The notes: a model not told the origin generated them from the letters alone. A stretch of 35,580 nucleotides of DNA from Entamoeba invadens IP1 (GCF_000330505.1 NW_004440199.1:8195-43774), one strand, 5' to 3'; positions 9,571-18,749 are shown, counted from the stretch's first letter. Numbers and translations: made by a program.

Positions 9571-9911
9571 ATAAGTATACAACAACTAATTTTAATGGTT
9601 TTATCTTATTTTAATTTAATAAATAAACATTGCTTATAAACACGTTTTATAGAATATTAAACAATAAATTATTCAAAGTTAATTCGAAATAAAATTATAT
9701 TTAACTTATATTTTACATTATTCAAAATGTTAATCTTTTCTTTGCGAATGAAACCAAAACGTTTTTCTCTTTTTAATGAGTATATATTATAGTTAATATA
9801 ATCATTACATATAGTATTTTATATATTTCCTTTTTAATAGTAAACAAATTAGAAAAAATCTATCTCAATAAATTGTATACGTGTTGGGTTTGGGTTTAAA
9901 TCTTATTCACC
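9571..9911 (-). repeat. Right TIR of the MULE
   Basis: Inverted partner of 6965-7305. As it lies upstream of the leftward transposase gene it should contain the promoter. Confidence 0.95.
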
Positions 9912-10158
9912 CATATTTATTTGTTAAAAAATGTGTATTACTTTAACCTTGATTAGTTTGGTAATTTCATATTACATTTTCATTACTTTGTATAGTTTTA
10001 AGATAATCATTCAAATATTTTTTAAATCTTTCCATTCTTCCAATTGAAATTTTATATATACATCCAATATCGACAAATAAAAATTTGTTATCTAAATCAT
10101 ATTTAACATAATAATCAACATCTTTATCATAATCAAGTATATTAATTTGTTCCGTCAT
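9912..10158 (-). pseudogene. Outer-element gene C, 5' part, starting in the right TIR
   Basis: ATG at 10156-10158 lies inside the right TIR; the first four residues (MTEQ) are shared with gene A. The frame is open for 63 codons, ending ...NENVI at TGA (9967-9969). The same frame continues past that stop and one further TAA to the inner element, and resumes on its far side at 6958. It resembles gene A in the DKDVD motif and the following strand-helix (FVDIGCIYKISIGRMERFKK). It may be a short intact 63-residue protein or the front of a longer, decayed gene. Confidence 0.5.
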
Positions 10159-10443
10159 TTTAAAGAAAATATAAAATTACATTAATATAAATTTGCTCTA
10201 TATAAATTTACACCGAACAGACCAAAGGTTCCTCAGCCTTCGGCATGAGTTTCTCATAAAGAAGACTACATCTTCGAAGAATGGAAACGAATGCGAGATT
10301 CTAGAGACATCAAAGATGTCAATATTTTGTGAGTAAACGCATGAGACCGTAGGTATCAAAATTCAGATTCACGTCCCCTCGCGATTTAATTAAAATATAG
10401 ATAAAATGAGGTCCCCACCTAAATCCACATAATTTATATACTA
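10148..10443 (-). repeat. Right TIR of outer element
   Basis: Inverted copy of 5202-5497. It contains the same hairpins and the same MTEQ start on the opposite strand (ATG at 10156-10158), so the two ends supply the same promoter and first codons to two different genes. Confidence 0.95.
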
Positions 10444-11094
10444 TTTCGTTAAAAAGCTTTTTTATTTTTTTTAATAAATAGAATTTATAATAATTGGCAA
10501 CGAAACAATCAATCGAGTGTGTTTGGTTAATTTTTAATCGAACGACTACATAGACACAACCATTTAAATAAACATAGAAATTGTTATATTTAGAACTAAA
10601 ACCATTCGTACATCAAATAAAATTTTTTCAAAAAGTTATAAACTAAAACAATTCAATCCAAAAATAATCATTTTTATTTACAAAACAAATGTAAACTGTT
10701 TTTCAAAAGTCGGTACTGTCATATTTTTAGAATTTCCTAAAGTTTCGTTTTTTTTTGTTTTTTTCTTAAAAAAAACAAAAAACAAAAAATCGAAAGTACT
10801 GACTTTATTTTGAAAAAAATACCAATCCCGTTCAATTATTTTTGTACATATTCGGGAAAATATTGGAATATTAGCCAGCCTTTTCCAAAAAAACCGATCC
10901 CGTTATTTGATTTGACCTCAACTCGATACTTCGCAACATATATTCAGTACTGTTGGCATAAAAGCACGACAATGAACGTTTAAGTGGATTGAATGTTGTT
11001 GTTTGTGTCGAGTTTTAACTGATAATTACTTTCGTTAAAAAAAATATTTTCAATTAAAAACAAACATGTGGTTATCTTCTCTGAATAAAAAATA
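10444..11094. other. AT-rich DNA with a hairpin-like repeat, left shoulder of an older element
   Basis: No gene. 10693-10718 is the left copy of a 26-bp inverted repeat (partner 13571-13596). A second, diverged inverse of the same block lies at about 10797-10820, with a long T-run/A-run palindrome in between (10740-10796). ATCCCGTT occurs at 10826 and 10890 and again on the far side at 13397. Confidence 0.5.
10693..10718 (+). repeat. 26-bp inverted repeat, left copy
   Basis: Exact inverted match of 13571-13596; the core is CAAAAGTCGGTACTG. The pair encloses the whole mariner element and its shoulders, so they may be TIR remnants of an older element into which the mariner jumped. Confidence 0.75.
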
Positions 11095-11410
11095 ATGAAA
11101 CAAAGAGTTCCAAAAACACCATTAAATAAATTACAGCAAATGTTTGATAATTTTGACAGACATAAGTCAACGGGCAACACAAGAAAAGACAATAATGCAA
11201 AAAACAATATTGTTTTGTTATTGGATATTTTAAAAATGATGTTCTCACTGAAATGCCCAAAGATAATGTCGACTTTATAAAACCCAAAAAAGATAAGTTA
11301 TCAAATCATTTTGATATCTTTATTGTTGTTGTGACAACACTATTAAACATACTAATCTTCGAACTTAGCTTTTGTTTTGTGAATATTTCATTAATTAATA
11401 AAATGTTTGA
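11095..11410 (+). pseudogene. Decayed open frame of unknown origin beside the mariner insertion
   Basis: ATG at 11095 opens a basic 61-codon frame (MKQRVPKTPLNKLQQMFDNF). A one-base shift near 11232 would continue it as DVLTEMPKDNVDFIKPKKDK until the mariner element begins at 11413. The N-terminal basic helix could be a DNA-binding region of an older transposase, which would fit its place inside the 10693-13596 inverted repeat. I cannot assign a family. Confidence 0.35.
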
Positions 11411-11412
11411 TA

Positions 11413-11689
11413 CAGTTAGTTTCATTTTGTTTAATAATTTTTTCAAAATTATAATGTTATTTTTCAAAATAATGATAAAAATGTACCTTTAATCAACACC
11501 GTTTCAAAACAATAATTAATTGTTTCAAAAGAAAAACAATTGTTTCAAATTAATGAATAATTGTTTCATTAAATGATTTATTTTACAATAATTATGACTA
11601 ATTGTTGAAAAAACTTGTTTTTTGTTTCAAATTTTTAATTATTTGTTTCAAAACTGTGTTTGAATTCTCAAAACAATAAACACAAACAA
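11413..11689 (+). repeat. Left TIR of mariner element
   Basis: Inverted partner of 13034-13310; contains several GTTTCAAA words (for example near 11501, 11521 and 11542). Confidence 0.93.
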
Positions 11690-11745
11690 ACAATGAAAAC
11701 AAACACATTTTGACAATAACTAACGGGGAAAATAAAAAATATATA

Positions 11746-11753
11746 TATTTAAA
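11746..11753 (+). promoter_or_regulatory. Possible TATA-like element of the mariner transposase
   Basis: TATTTAAA lies 24 bases before the ATG at 11777. It matches the Entamoeba TATA-like core (GTATTTAAA) except for the first base. A pyrimidine-rich ATTTTCA directly before the ATG could serve as initiator. Confidence 0.4.
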
Positions 11754-11776
11754 CACCATTTAAATCTATATTTTCA

Positions 11777-13022
11777 ATGGCAGTTAACACTTTTCAGTTT
11801 ATTCATAGAGACAATGTCCAATCATTTTTGAATCAAGAAGATCCTCATCAACAACCAGTTCTTGATGAAGTACCACTTGCGCAATTGAGAACTACAGATG
11901 AAATTTCAAGATCAAGTAGTTTGCGGAACACTGAAACACAACCATTTGGAGACACACAAATTACAACAAAACAAACAGAACAAAAAAGAATCTATGTTAA
12001 AGCGACCCAGTCCCAGAAAAACAGACTTTATAATGAATACTGTGAACACGGAGAAATCAAAGATTGGCGATATTATCAAGAAAAAAGCAAAATGAATGAA
12101 CAAATGGTCAAACGGTATTTGAAGTATCTGAAAGGTGGTATTGATATTACGCAAACTCAAAAAGTGGGAAGAAAACCAAAATATTCTCCTGAGTTACTCA
12201 CCGAAATAGCCAATAAATTAACAATAGAAAATAAAACACTAAGAGAAACCAAAAGACATTTGGCAGATAGTGTTTTGAATGAAATAAGAACTAATATAAA
12301 AGTAGTGTCGATTTCAACAATAAGTCGATATATCAAAGACCCAGACATAATGAAAGTAGCCGAACTTCCACCTTTAAGTTTTACCGAGTGCACAATAAGG
12401 GGTCCCAGAGCGAACACACAGGAAAACAAATTGCTACGAGTACAAAAAAGAAGAGAACTTGATCAATTTATTTCTTCGGGTTATCAAGTTGTTTTTGTCG
12501 ACGAGAGTCACTGGAAGGTTGGCAATGTCAGATCCAGAAATTGGGGTGTTAGAGGAAAAAAACATTTTCGTGAACAACCATTGTCGACATTTAATTTATC
12601 TTGTGTCTGCGCTATAAGTGATACCGGTTCAAAATATTGTACTTTATTTAACCAAACTATTAATGGGGAAATATTTATTAAATATTTTAAATTCCTCTTG
12701 AAGCTTCACAACGGATGGAAGCAGAATTGTATTTGTCATGGACAATGCTTCAGTCCACAAAGATGACATTGTTCAACTTGCAGAAGACAGAGGGTGCAAA
12801 GTGTTGTTCAATGCGCCTTACTCACCAGAGTGCAACCCTATAGAAAACGTATTTGGAATATGGAAAGTCCGAGTTGGAAAATTGAATAATGTGACTATAG
12901 CAGATATGATTGAAAACATCTCAAAGTGTTTTGATGAAATTAGTCCAATTGAAATAAGACGAATTGTAATGAATTTTATTAATATTGTTTCTGTGAAAGT
13001 TTTTGCAATGGAAGATCTTTAA
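11777..13022 (+). pseudogene. Tc1/mariner transposase, one frameshift near 12705
   Basis: The first frame (11777-12766) has a polar N-terminus, a helix-turn-helix region (about residues 75-190, ending STISRYIKDPD) and the first catalytic Asp in QVVFVDESHWKVGN. It then goes out of frame. The second frame (read from about 12712 to TAA at 13020-13022) carries VFVMDNASVH with the second Asp and YSPECNPIENVFGIWK with the Glu. Thirty-three residues separate the second Asp and the Glu, close to the DD34E of Tc1. Only one shift separates the two parts, with no GT-AG intron at the break, so the gene is nearly intact: a recent inactivation, a sequencing slip, or conceivably a frameshift site. Intact length would be about 415 residues. 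Confidence 0.88.
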
Positions 13023-13033
13023 CTGGTTTTTAA

Positions 13034-13310
13034 TTGTTTGTGTTTATTGTTTTGAGAATTCAAACACAGTTTTGAAACAAATAATTAAAAATTTGAAACA
13101 AAAAACAAGTTTTTTCAACAATTAGTCATAATTATTGTAAAATAAATCATTTAATGAAACAATTATTCATTAATTTGAAACAATTGTTTTTCTTTTGAAA
13201 CAATTAATTATTGTTTTGAAACGGTGTTGATTAAAGGTACATTTTTATCATTATTTTGAAAAATAACATTATAATTTTGAAAAAATTATTAAACAAAATG
13301 AAACTAACTG
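13034..13310 (-). repeat. Right TIR of mariner element
   Basis: Inverted partner of 11413-11689. It starts about 12 bases after the transposase stop codon. Confidence 0.93.
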
Positions 13311-13712
13311 TAATAAAAAATTGTCATTAAGTTTATTTGCTTTTGTACTAAAATGCACTTTTGGGATAATTCGCGTGTTTTTCTGAAACAAAAATCCCGT
13401 TATTTTAAATTTTATATGGAATTTTTTTATGCTTAAAAATTCTTCAAGTAAAAAAATATTTTTTGAAGACTGCATTTCTCTTTTTTACTTGGAAAAAATA
13501 AGCGAATTTATTACAAAAAAACGATTCCCAAAAATAATAAACAAAATAAATGCAAAAAATCGAAACACCCCAGTACCGACTTTTGAAAAACAGTTTTTTA
13601 ACTTTTTTTAAATAACAAATTTCTTAATAATAAAAAATTGAGGATAAAAAACAATTGTTAAGTTAATTAAATATATTTTTTAAAAAATAATATAACATCA
13701 AATTAAAAATAT
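13311..13712. other. AT-rich right shoulder of the older element and upstream region of the secreted-protein gene
   Basis: No gene supported; the short frames here are AT-rich noise. Holds the right 26-bp inverted repeat. Confidence 0.5.
13571..13596 (-). repeat. 26-bp inverted repeat, right copy
   Basis: Inverted partner of 10693-10718. Confidence 0.75.
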
Positions 13713-13721
13713 AAAAATTCA
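13713..13721 (+). promoter_or_regulatory. Initiator element, exact match to AAAAATTCA
   Basis: AAAAATTCA is the published consensus initiator of Entamoeba genes. It ends 11 bases before the ATG at 13733, giving the very short leader normal in this genus. Confidence 0.6.
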
Positions 13722-13732
13722 TCTCTATAAAT

Positions 13733-14440
13733 ATGGTTTTATATTTTTTATACCTATTATTTGTATTAATTCAATTATCAGTGAGTGACACTCCAATCAA
13801 ACCAAAAAATCTAGGATTATTTAGAAGACCTCAACACACTTTGGCTCTGAGTTTAGAAGCTGGTGTTGAAAACTTACAACAACGAGAATTGGAATTACAA
13901 GTGCATATGGGTAAGATATATACAGACATGTTTAATTTTTGTGAAGAAATGGAAAAACTGAGAAATTGGCTCATTGGTCTTGTGTTGCCTGGGTTATTTA
14001 CAAGCGATGACATCAATGCGTTAGAAAGACTCTTTCATTCTTTTAAATTCATATTGGACCAACTCGAAATTCAACGAATAACTGAAAGAAAAGTTATAGT
14101 GGCCTTGATGTTTATTGAACCCATTCTCGACGTGTTTATAAGTCGTCGGATTAAAACTATTATTAGTTCTTTTTGGAGGAAGAAATATTACTTTTATACT
14201 AAAGTAGACCGAGCTTTTTTTAGAGAGCCAGAACAAAGAGAAAAGGCCAAAAATTTGTTCAAATATGCAGAAGCTTACATCAGAAAATTTGCAAATGAAG
14301 TTATAGCAATGACTCGAACCCCTCTATTGGTCAATGCCCAAAAAGCTCAACAAATTGCAGCTAAGATGGAAAGTTTATTGTCATTTGTAAATAATGCCGA
14401 TGACGGGTATTACGGAAATCCTCTATTACAAACTTTTTGA
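13733..14440 (+). CDS. Secreted, mostly helical protein of unknown function
   Basis: 235 residues. Residues 1-18 (MVLYFLYLLFVLIQLSVS) form a clear signal peptide, likely cleaved before DTPIKPK. The mature part has no transmembrane segment that stands out, just one cysteine (in FNFCEEMEKL), and many Leu/Glu/Arg/Gln positions spaced as in amphipathic helices (ENLQQRELELQVHMG; ERLFHSFKFILDQLEIQ; AQKAQQIAAKMESLLSFV). A helical bundle or coiled coil is likely. There is no ER-retention signal (it ends LLQTF). An initiator match 12 bases before the ATG supports this start. I do not recognise the family. Confidence 0.78.
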   Translation: MVLYFLYLLFVLIQLSVSDTPIKPKNLGLFRRPQHTLALSLEAGVENLQQRELELQVHMGKIYTDMFNFCEEMEKLRNWLIGLVLPGLFTSDDINALERLFHSFKFILDQLEIQRITERKVIVALMFIEPILDVFISRRIKTIISSFWRKKYYFYTKVDRAFFREPEQREKAKNLFKYAEAYIRKFANEVIAMTRTPLLVNAQKAQQIAAKMESLLSFVNNADDGYYGNPLLQTF

Positions 14441-14876
14441 TTGTTGAAATATTATTTTTATTTAAAAACGAAAATTGTAAACAGGTTAATATTTAACTTT
14501 AATTCTGTACTTTATTTGAAATAGTTAAATTGAAGATAATAATATATTATTATATTTTAATATATGTTAAATCAGAATTGTGACACGTGAAATTTGTTGC
14601 ATTTTAAACAATAAAAAACGTTTAACAATCATTTTATATTTTCGATTTGTTGGTAGTTGATAAAAAATAATTCGTATTTATAAAATTAATAATTATTACA
14701 ATTGTTTGATATTCATAAATTCAAAATGTGTTATAACAAAACAATAGAAGGTTTAAATAATAATAAACGTTCAAATTTATCTTGATTACTTAATTATATA
14801 TCAAAAATTGATAATCAAGTAAATATTCATTAACCAATAAATTTATCAATCGCAATTTTGTGAGAATTATTTAAAA
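14441..14876. other. AT-rich intergenic DNA
   Basis: No gene seen; it contains the 3' flank of the secreted-protein gene and leads into the tRNA-like unit. Confidence 0.6.
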
Positions 14877-14960
14877 GGGAATTTAGCATAATGGTGGTGC
14901 ATCTCAGAATGGTTTGAATAACAACAATAGAAATCCTTGGGTTCGATTCCCATAATTCCC
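14877..14960 (+). tRNA. tRNA-like gene, 84 nt, anticodon not resolved
   Basis: The acceptor stem is perfect over seven pairs (GGGAATT with AATTCCC). The D arm pairs GCAT with GTGC and contains an A box (TAGCATAATGGT). The T arm has TTGGG-TTCGATT-CCCAT with an exact B box GGTTCGATTCC. An oligo-T terminator follows at once. The middle (about 14903-14932) does not give a normal anticodon arm: TCTCA has no five-pair partner and no T33 precedes a readable anticodon. The 84-nt length implies about 12 extra bases, either an intron, an insertion or a long variable region. It could be an intron-bearing tRNA, a tRNA pseudogene, or a tRNA-derived RNA. Confidence 0.6.
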
Positions 14961-14961
14961 A

Positions 14962-14967
14962 TTTTTT
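14962..14967 (+). terminator. RNA polymerase III terminator
   Basis: TTTTTT begins one base after the acceptor stem of the tRNA-like unit, as expected for Pol III. Confidence 0.6.
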
Positions 14968-14998
14968 GTTTTTTGAAAAATATTTTTTATTGTTATAA

Positions 14999-15076
14999 TC
15001 ATATATATATTTTAAATAATAATATATATATATATTATAATATATTATATTAATTTATAATATATATAATATAAAC
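14999..15076. repeat. AT microsatellite-like tract
   Basis: Runs of ATATATAT and TATAATAT over about 75 bases, between the tRNA-like unit and the Ras gene. AT-only microsatellites often surround tRNA genes in Entamoeba. Confidence 0.7.
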
Positions 15077-15289
15077 GAATAGTATATTTATTGTTTATTA
15101 TTATCTAAAATATTAATAGACAAATAGATATGGTGAAGTTGATATTATTATTAACAATTATAGTCCCGTCTTTTTATACAATAATTTTATAAATTTTGAT
15201 TTTTTATAAATACAAACCTCACCTTGTTTATAATGAATTGTATTGTATTATAATAAAAAAGTTAAACACCACTGCTAAACCAAATCAAC

Positions 15290-15871
15290 ATGCCAACAGT
15301 TCGAATAGTTGTATTTGGTAGTGGTGCTGTTGGGAAGTCAGCAATCACAATGCAACTGGTCTCAGGACACTTTGTCCAAATCTATGATCCAACACTTGAA
15401 GACTCGTATCAAACAAGCATCAATGTTGATGGCGAAATGGTCTCACTTGACTTGTTAGACACAGCAGGATCAGATGAGTACTCTGCACTTAGATTTCAAT
15501 ACATGAGAACTGGCGATGGGTATGTCATAGTTTACTCAATCACATCAATAACATCATTTTTCGAGGCAAACACGTTTAGAGAACTATTGTACAGAGTTCT
15601 TGACAAAGACTTCAGTGAACACATCCCAATTGCATTGTGTGGTAACAAATGTGATTTGGAGTCAAACAGACAGGTGTTCACTGAAGACGCCAATAAGGTT
15701 GCAGATAAATGGAAAACACTGTTTTATGAGACTTCTGCAAAGAACAATACAAACATCACAGAAACATTTCAGGGATTGGTCAGAGACATCCGAGCAAATG
15801 TCAAAATTGACAACACGACATCTCAAAAGAAAACATCAAAAAGAAATAAAAACAGATGCATCATATTTTAA
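15290..15871 (+). CDS. Ras/Rap-family small GTPase, prenylated
   Basis: 193 residues, one exon. A membrane-bound GTP switch for signalling. The P-loop is G10-SGAVGKS17 (Gly12 kept, Ala at 13). Switch I is YDPTLEDSY, the Ras/Rap effector loop. G3 is DTAGSDEYSALRFQYMRTGDG, where the catalytic Gln61 of Ras is Ser. G4 is NKCD and G5 is ETSAK. The C-terminus is a polybasic stretch (KKTSKRNKNR) and the CaaX box CIIF. Rap proteins carry Thr at position 61 and have slow intrinsic GTP hydrolysis; Ser here suggests the same need for a specialised GAP, which is inference. Codon use is richer in C and G than that of the transposon genes, as for a well-expressed host gene. The ATG is the first in frame and starts the usual first strand at the right distance. 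Confidence 0.95.
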   Translation: MPTVRIVVFGSGAVGKSAITMQLVSGHFVQIYDPTLEDSYQTSINVDGEMVSLDLLDTAGSDEYSALRFQYMRTGDGYVIVYSITSITSFFEANTFRELLYRVLDKDFSEHIPIALCGNKCDLESNRQVFTEDANKVADKWKTLFYETSAKNNTNITETFQGLVRDIRANVKIDNTTSQKKTSKRNKNRCIIF

Positions 15872-18749
15872 TTAATTTAATTTTTTAGTGTTTGTTGTTC
15901 AAATCGATTTTTAAATTAATATCGATAATAACTATTTTCGTTAAAATGTTTTTGGTTTAATATACAAAATGTTAACCTTAGCAAGTCAACTGAATCAACT
16001 TTTTTGTGAGAAGGTGATCTGGATAAGATTTATCTAGATCATAATTTATTTTTAGAACAATCAAAAACAAATTCAAAACACGAAATCGATTAGTTTTCGC
16101 GCAAACTAATGGTCTTTACAGACCCATGTTTCCTATTTTCAATGTGTTCAAAATTGTCAACACTTGCTGTTACGAAACATACACAAAAATTTTCATGAGA
16201 GCGCTTCGAAATTTATCAATTTTTCATTATTTAAATTGGTTTCTGACACGCCGTTTTTAATTAAAGATCTTTTAAGTTCAAATACAAAAATAAAAAAGTG
16301 AGTTATTTTTAGTAAAAAAAATCAAGGATATAATTTATCCTGTTTTTCACTTCGTAAGGTTGATACCGTGTTTATAAATTAAAGTCATAACGATATTAAA
16401 TTAAATTTGACAGAAATTCGATAATAGTTTCAAACTTATTAAAATATAAAAAACTTCAAAGATGATAAAGTCAAAAAAGCCAATTTTTTTCTTAAAGTTT
16501 TAATTTCATTTTAAAAATGTGTAAAAAACAGTGTTGTGATAATATCATATTAGATAAAACACAAATAAATGCGTTCCTAAAATATCATATAATGACAAAC
16601 TTTTTGTTGCATATTGATAATGCAATGTCAATAAAAAACCATTTATTTTTCAAATGGTTTTTTATAATTTTAATGATTTTAAAATATTAATTTAATAATT
16701 TGTATTATATTTTTTAACACATGTTTTTGTTCAAAATGTTAATTTGTAGAACAATTTTGTTGTAATAAGTGTGTGCCAACATGGTTGATCAATTTTCTGC
16801 TTTATGCCAAAACTTTTTAGGCCTTTTTTTACCTAATCCTTAATCCTAATACGTGTCGCTGACTGTGGGCGATTTCTATATTTAAAAAAGTAGCAGTTTT
16901 CGGTTTTAGGGTTTTGAACATAAGAATTGTTAAGTTAGATTCTTTTATACCTTACAAATGGGCTATTTTTTCCACAAACATCCCGATTATTTTAAAAAAT
17001 ATAATGTATTTTTAATAGAAAAACAATAAAAAATAACAGCACTTACAAACGCGTCGTTTCAGGTGAAATAAAATAGTATAATAATAACAATAATATAGTA
17101 TAACTGTCTTTATTTGGATTAGTTAAATAATTGGTATTTTTACTATTTAGATTGAGAAAATTATAGGTTGTGACATGGAATAAATATAATATTAAATATG
17201 GTTTTTGAATAATTTTGATTAATAGTATAATTAATTATAATTTACAATAAATTTTAAAAATATAACAATTATATTAATAAATATAAATTAACTATATTAC
17301 ATAATATTTTTTTTATAATTAATTAATTTATACTTAATATAATTATAAATAACAATGTTAAAATTATAATTAATAAATCCATATATTTATTATTATTGTA
17401 TTATATAAAATATAGTTTGTAAGTCATCTATAGTTCGGTCAGCTAACGGGGTATATCGTTAACTATCCATATGGTATTTAGGTTACTTTTCAAATTGATT
17501 TCACAAATTACTATACCATCTTTGTCACATTTGATTCATTGTTTATATTATGTATTCATTTATTAACATTATTATATTAATTTGTATTATCTAACTTGAA
17601 TATAAACATTTATTTTATATAAATATTATATATTTTTATTTAAATTTACTATATATTGTTATTTTATATACAAACTATACTAAACAAAAGAGTTAACCAA
17701 ACCCACCTTAAGAACAATCAATTACATTAACTGTTATTTTATTTCTTTTACATGAAATTACTTATAACATTTATTATTATGGGTTTTTATGTTTATATTA
17801 ATTCATTATACTAATAACATGTAACACTTAATTAAATAATTATATTAACAATTCACTATTATATTTTACTAAAAATAATAACTATTAATATAATAAATAT
17901 ACTAAAAACATAATTAATAATATTTAGTTATTATATATGTTAATGTTTATCTGAATAGCAAATTCACAATTAAATATTTAAAAAATTTAAAAAAATAAAT
18001 GATAAATATATACAATGTAATGAGTTATTTGAATATGTTTATGATTAAATTTTATAGTGACATATTCTTTATTACAATGTTGTATGTTATACATTCTAAA
18101 AAGTAATTAACACAAGAAGGTTTTAGACTACATGCATTTATCAATCAATCTATTTAATCACAGAAAGTTGATATAAAACTTGACTATCCTTCAAATCATT
18201 TATATTATTGGTTTTTGAAAACAATAATCAATTTGTTTTATAAACAGAATAATATTCACTCATATAATTAATAACATTTAAAACACACTATTAGATACAT
18301 TTAATCAATTGCACTTATATCCATTAATCGGTTTTTGTAGCAATAATTATAGCACCATATTATAATGTTTTAGTTGATTCTGTTCAATTGCTTGTTCTTT
18401 TTGTATTGTTATTATTTTTTGTATTATTAAACACTAAAAAACACAACACATATACTCGTTGCTGATGCCTCAAATAGACTGGATTGAGAATTAATAATGA
18501 TATCATTGAATAGTGTAAATACCACAAACTACATGTACAAAACAAATTTAATTTGTTTATGACTTGGTATCACATTTTTAACAAAAGTTTGAGTTTATTA
18601 ATGTTTGAAAAGTTTCAGAAAAAATCTAAGGAAAAACCCATATTTTACTCTTAAACGAACTTTAAACACCTAATATTTATCAACATATTGGGTTTTGACG
18701 AATTCTACATGGTCAAAATGTAAATAATAATCAAAACAAGATTAATGAA
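15872..18749. other. Long AT-rich gene-free region
   Basis: Nearly 2.9 kb without a gene that I can support. An open stretch without a convincing start (about 16045-16262) is probably chance. An imperfect palindrome GATCTGGATAA...TTATCTAGATC lies at about 16017-16042. No TIR pair found. Confidence 0.55.

Larger units (their letters stand above)
6964..9911 (-). mobile_element. Mutator-like element (MULE) with 341-bp TIRs and 9-bp target duplication
   Basis: 6965-7305 and 9571-9911 are inverted copies of exactly the same length with almost no mismatches. CATATTTAT stands directly outside both ends (6955-6963 and 9912-9920), the 9-bp duplication typical of the Mutator superfamily. The space between the TIRs is filled by a broken transposase gene whose last stop (7310-7312) lies five bases from the left TIR. 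Near-identical TIRs and a perfect duplication point to recent insertion into the older outer element, while the many frameshifts say this copy is no longer autonomous. Confidence 0.93.
5202..10443. mobile_element. Outer composite element with 296-bp TIRs, carrying genes of unknown function and interrupted by a Mutator-like element
   Basis: 5202-5497 is repeated in reverse at 10148-10443 with constant register (paired positions always sum to 15645) and very few mismatches. Inside are two rightward frames (5487-6092 and 6306-6791) and one leftward frame starting at 10158, which is split by the inner element and resumes at 6963-6788. Removing the inner element and one target copy leaves about 2285 bp, almost all coding. 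No transposase is recognisable among the outer element's own genes, and I see no direct target duplication beside 5202 or 10443. It may be a non-autonomous DNA transposon, or an element whose mobility protein I do not recognise. Confidence 0.8.
11413..13310 (+). mobile_element. Tc1/mariner element, 1898 bp, 277-bp TIRs, TA target duplication
   Basis: 11413-11689 and 13034-13310 are inverted copies with constant register and nearly no mismatches. The ends read CAGTTAGTTTC...GAAACTAACTG and are flanked by TA on both sides (11411-11412 and 13311-13312). A transposase gene with one frameshift fills the middle. TIRs of this length are long for mariner-type elements (usually tens of bases) but known in the IR/DR type. 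The TIRs carry a repeated TTGTTTCAAA-like word in both orientations, plausibly transposase-binding sites. Confidence 0.93.

Noticed and set aside
5202..10443. Polinton/Maverick or virus-like element
   Set aside because: No polymerase, integrase, protease or capsid-like frame; the only enzyme inside belongs to the inner MULE.
11095..11280. Possible homeodomain in the basic frame beside the mariner
   Set aside because: Lacks the WF-x-N recognition helix; basic and helical composition alone is not enough.
16045..16262. Open stretch of about 72 codons including YRPMFPIFNVFKIVNTCCYE
   Set aside because: No start at its front, no family resemblance, and a stretch this long can occur by chance in 35 kb.
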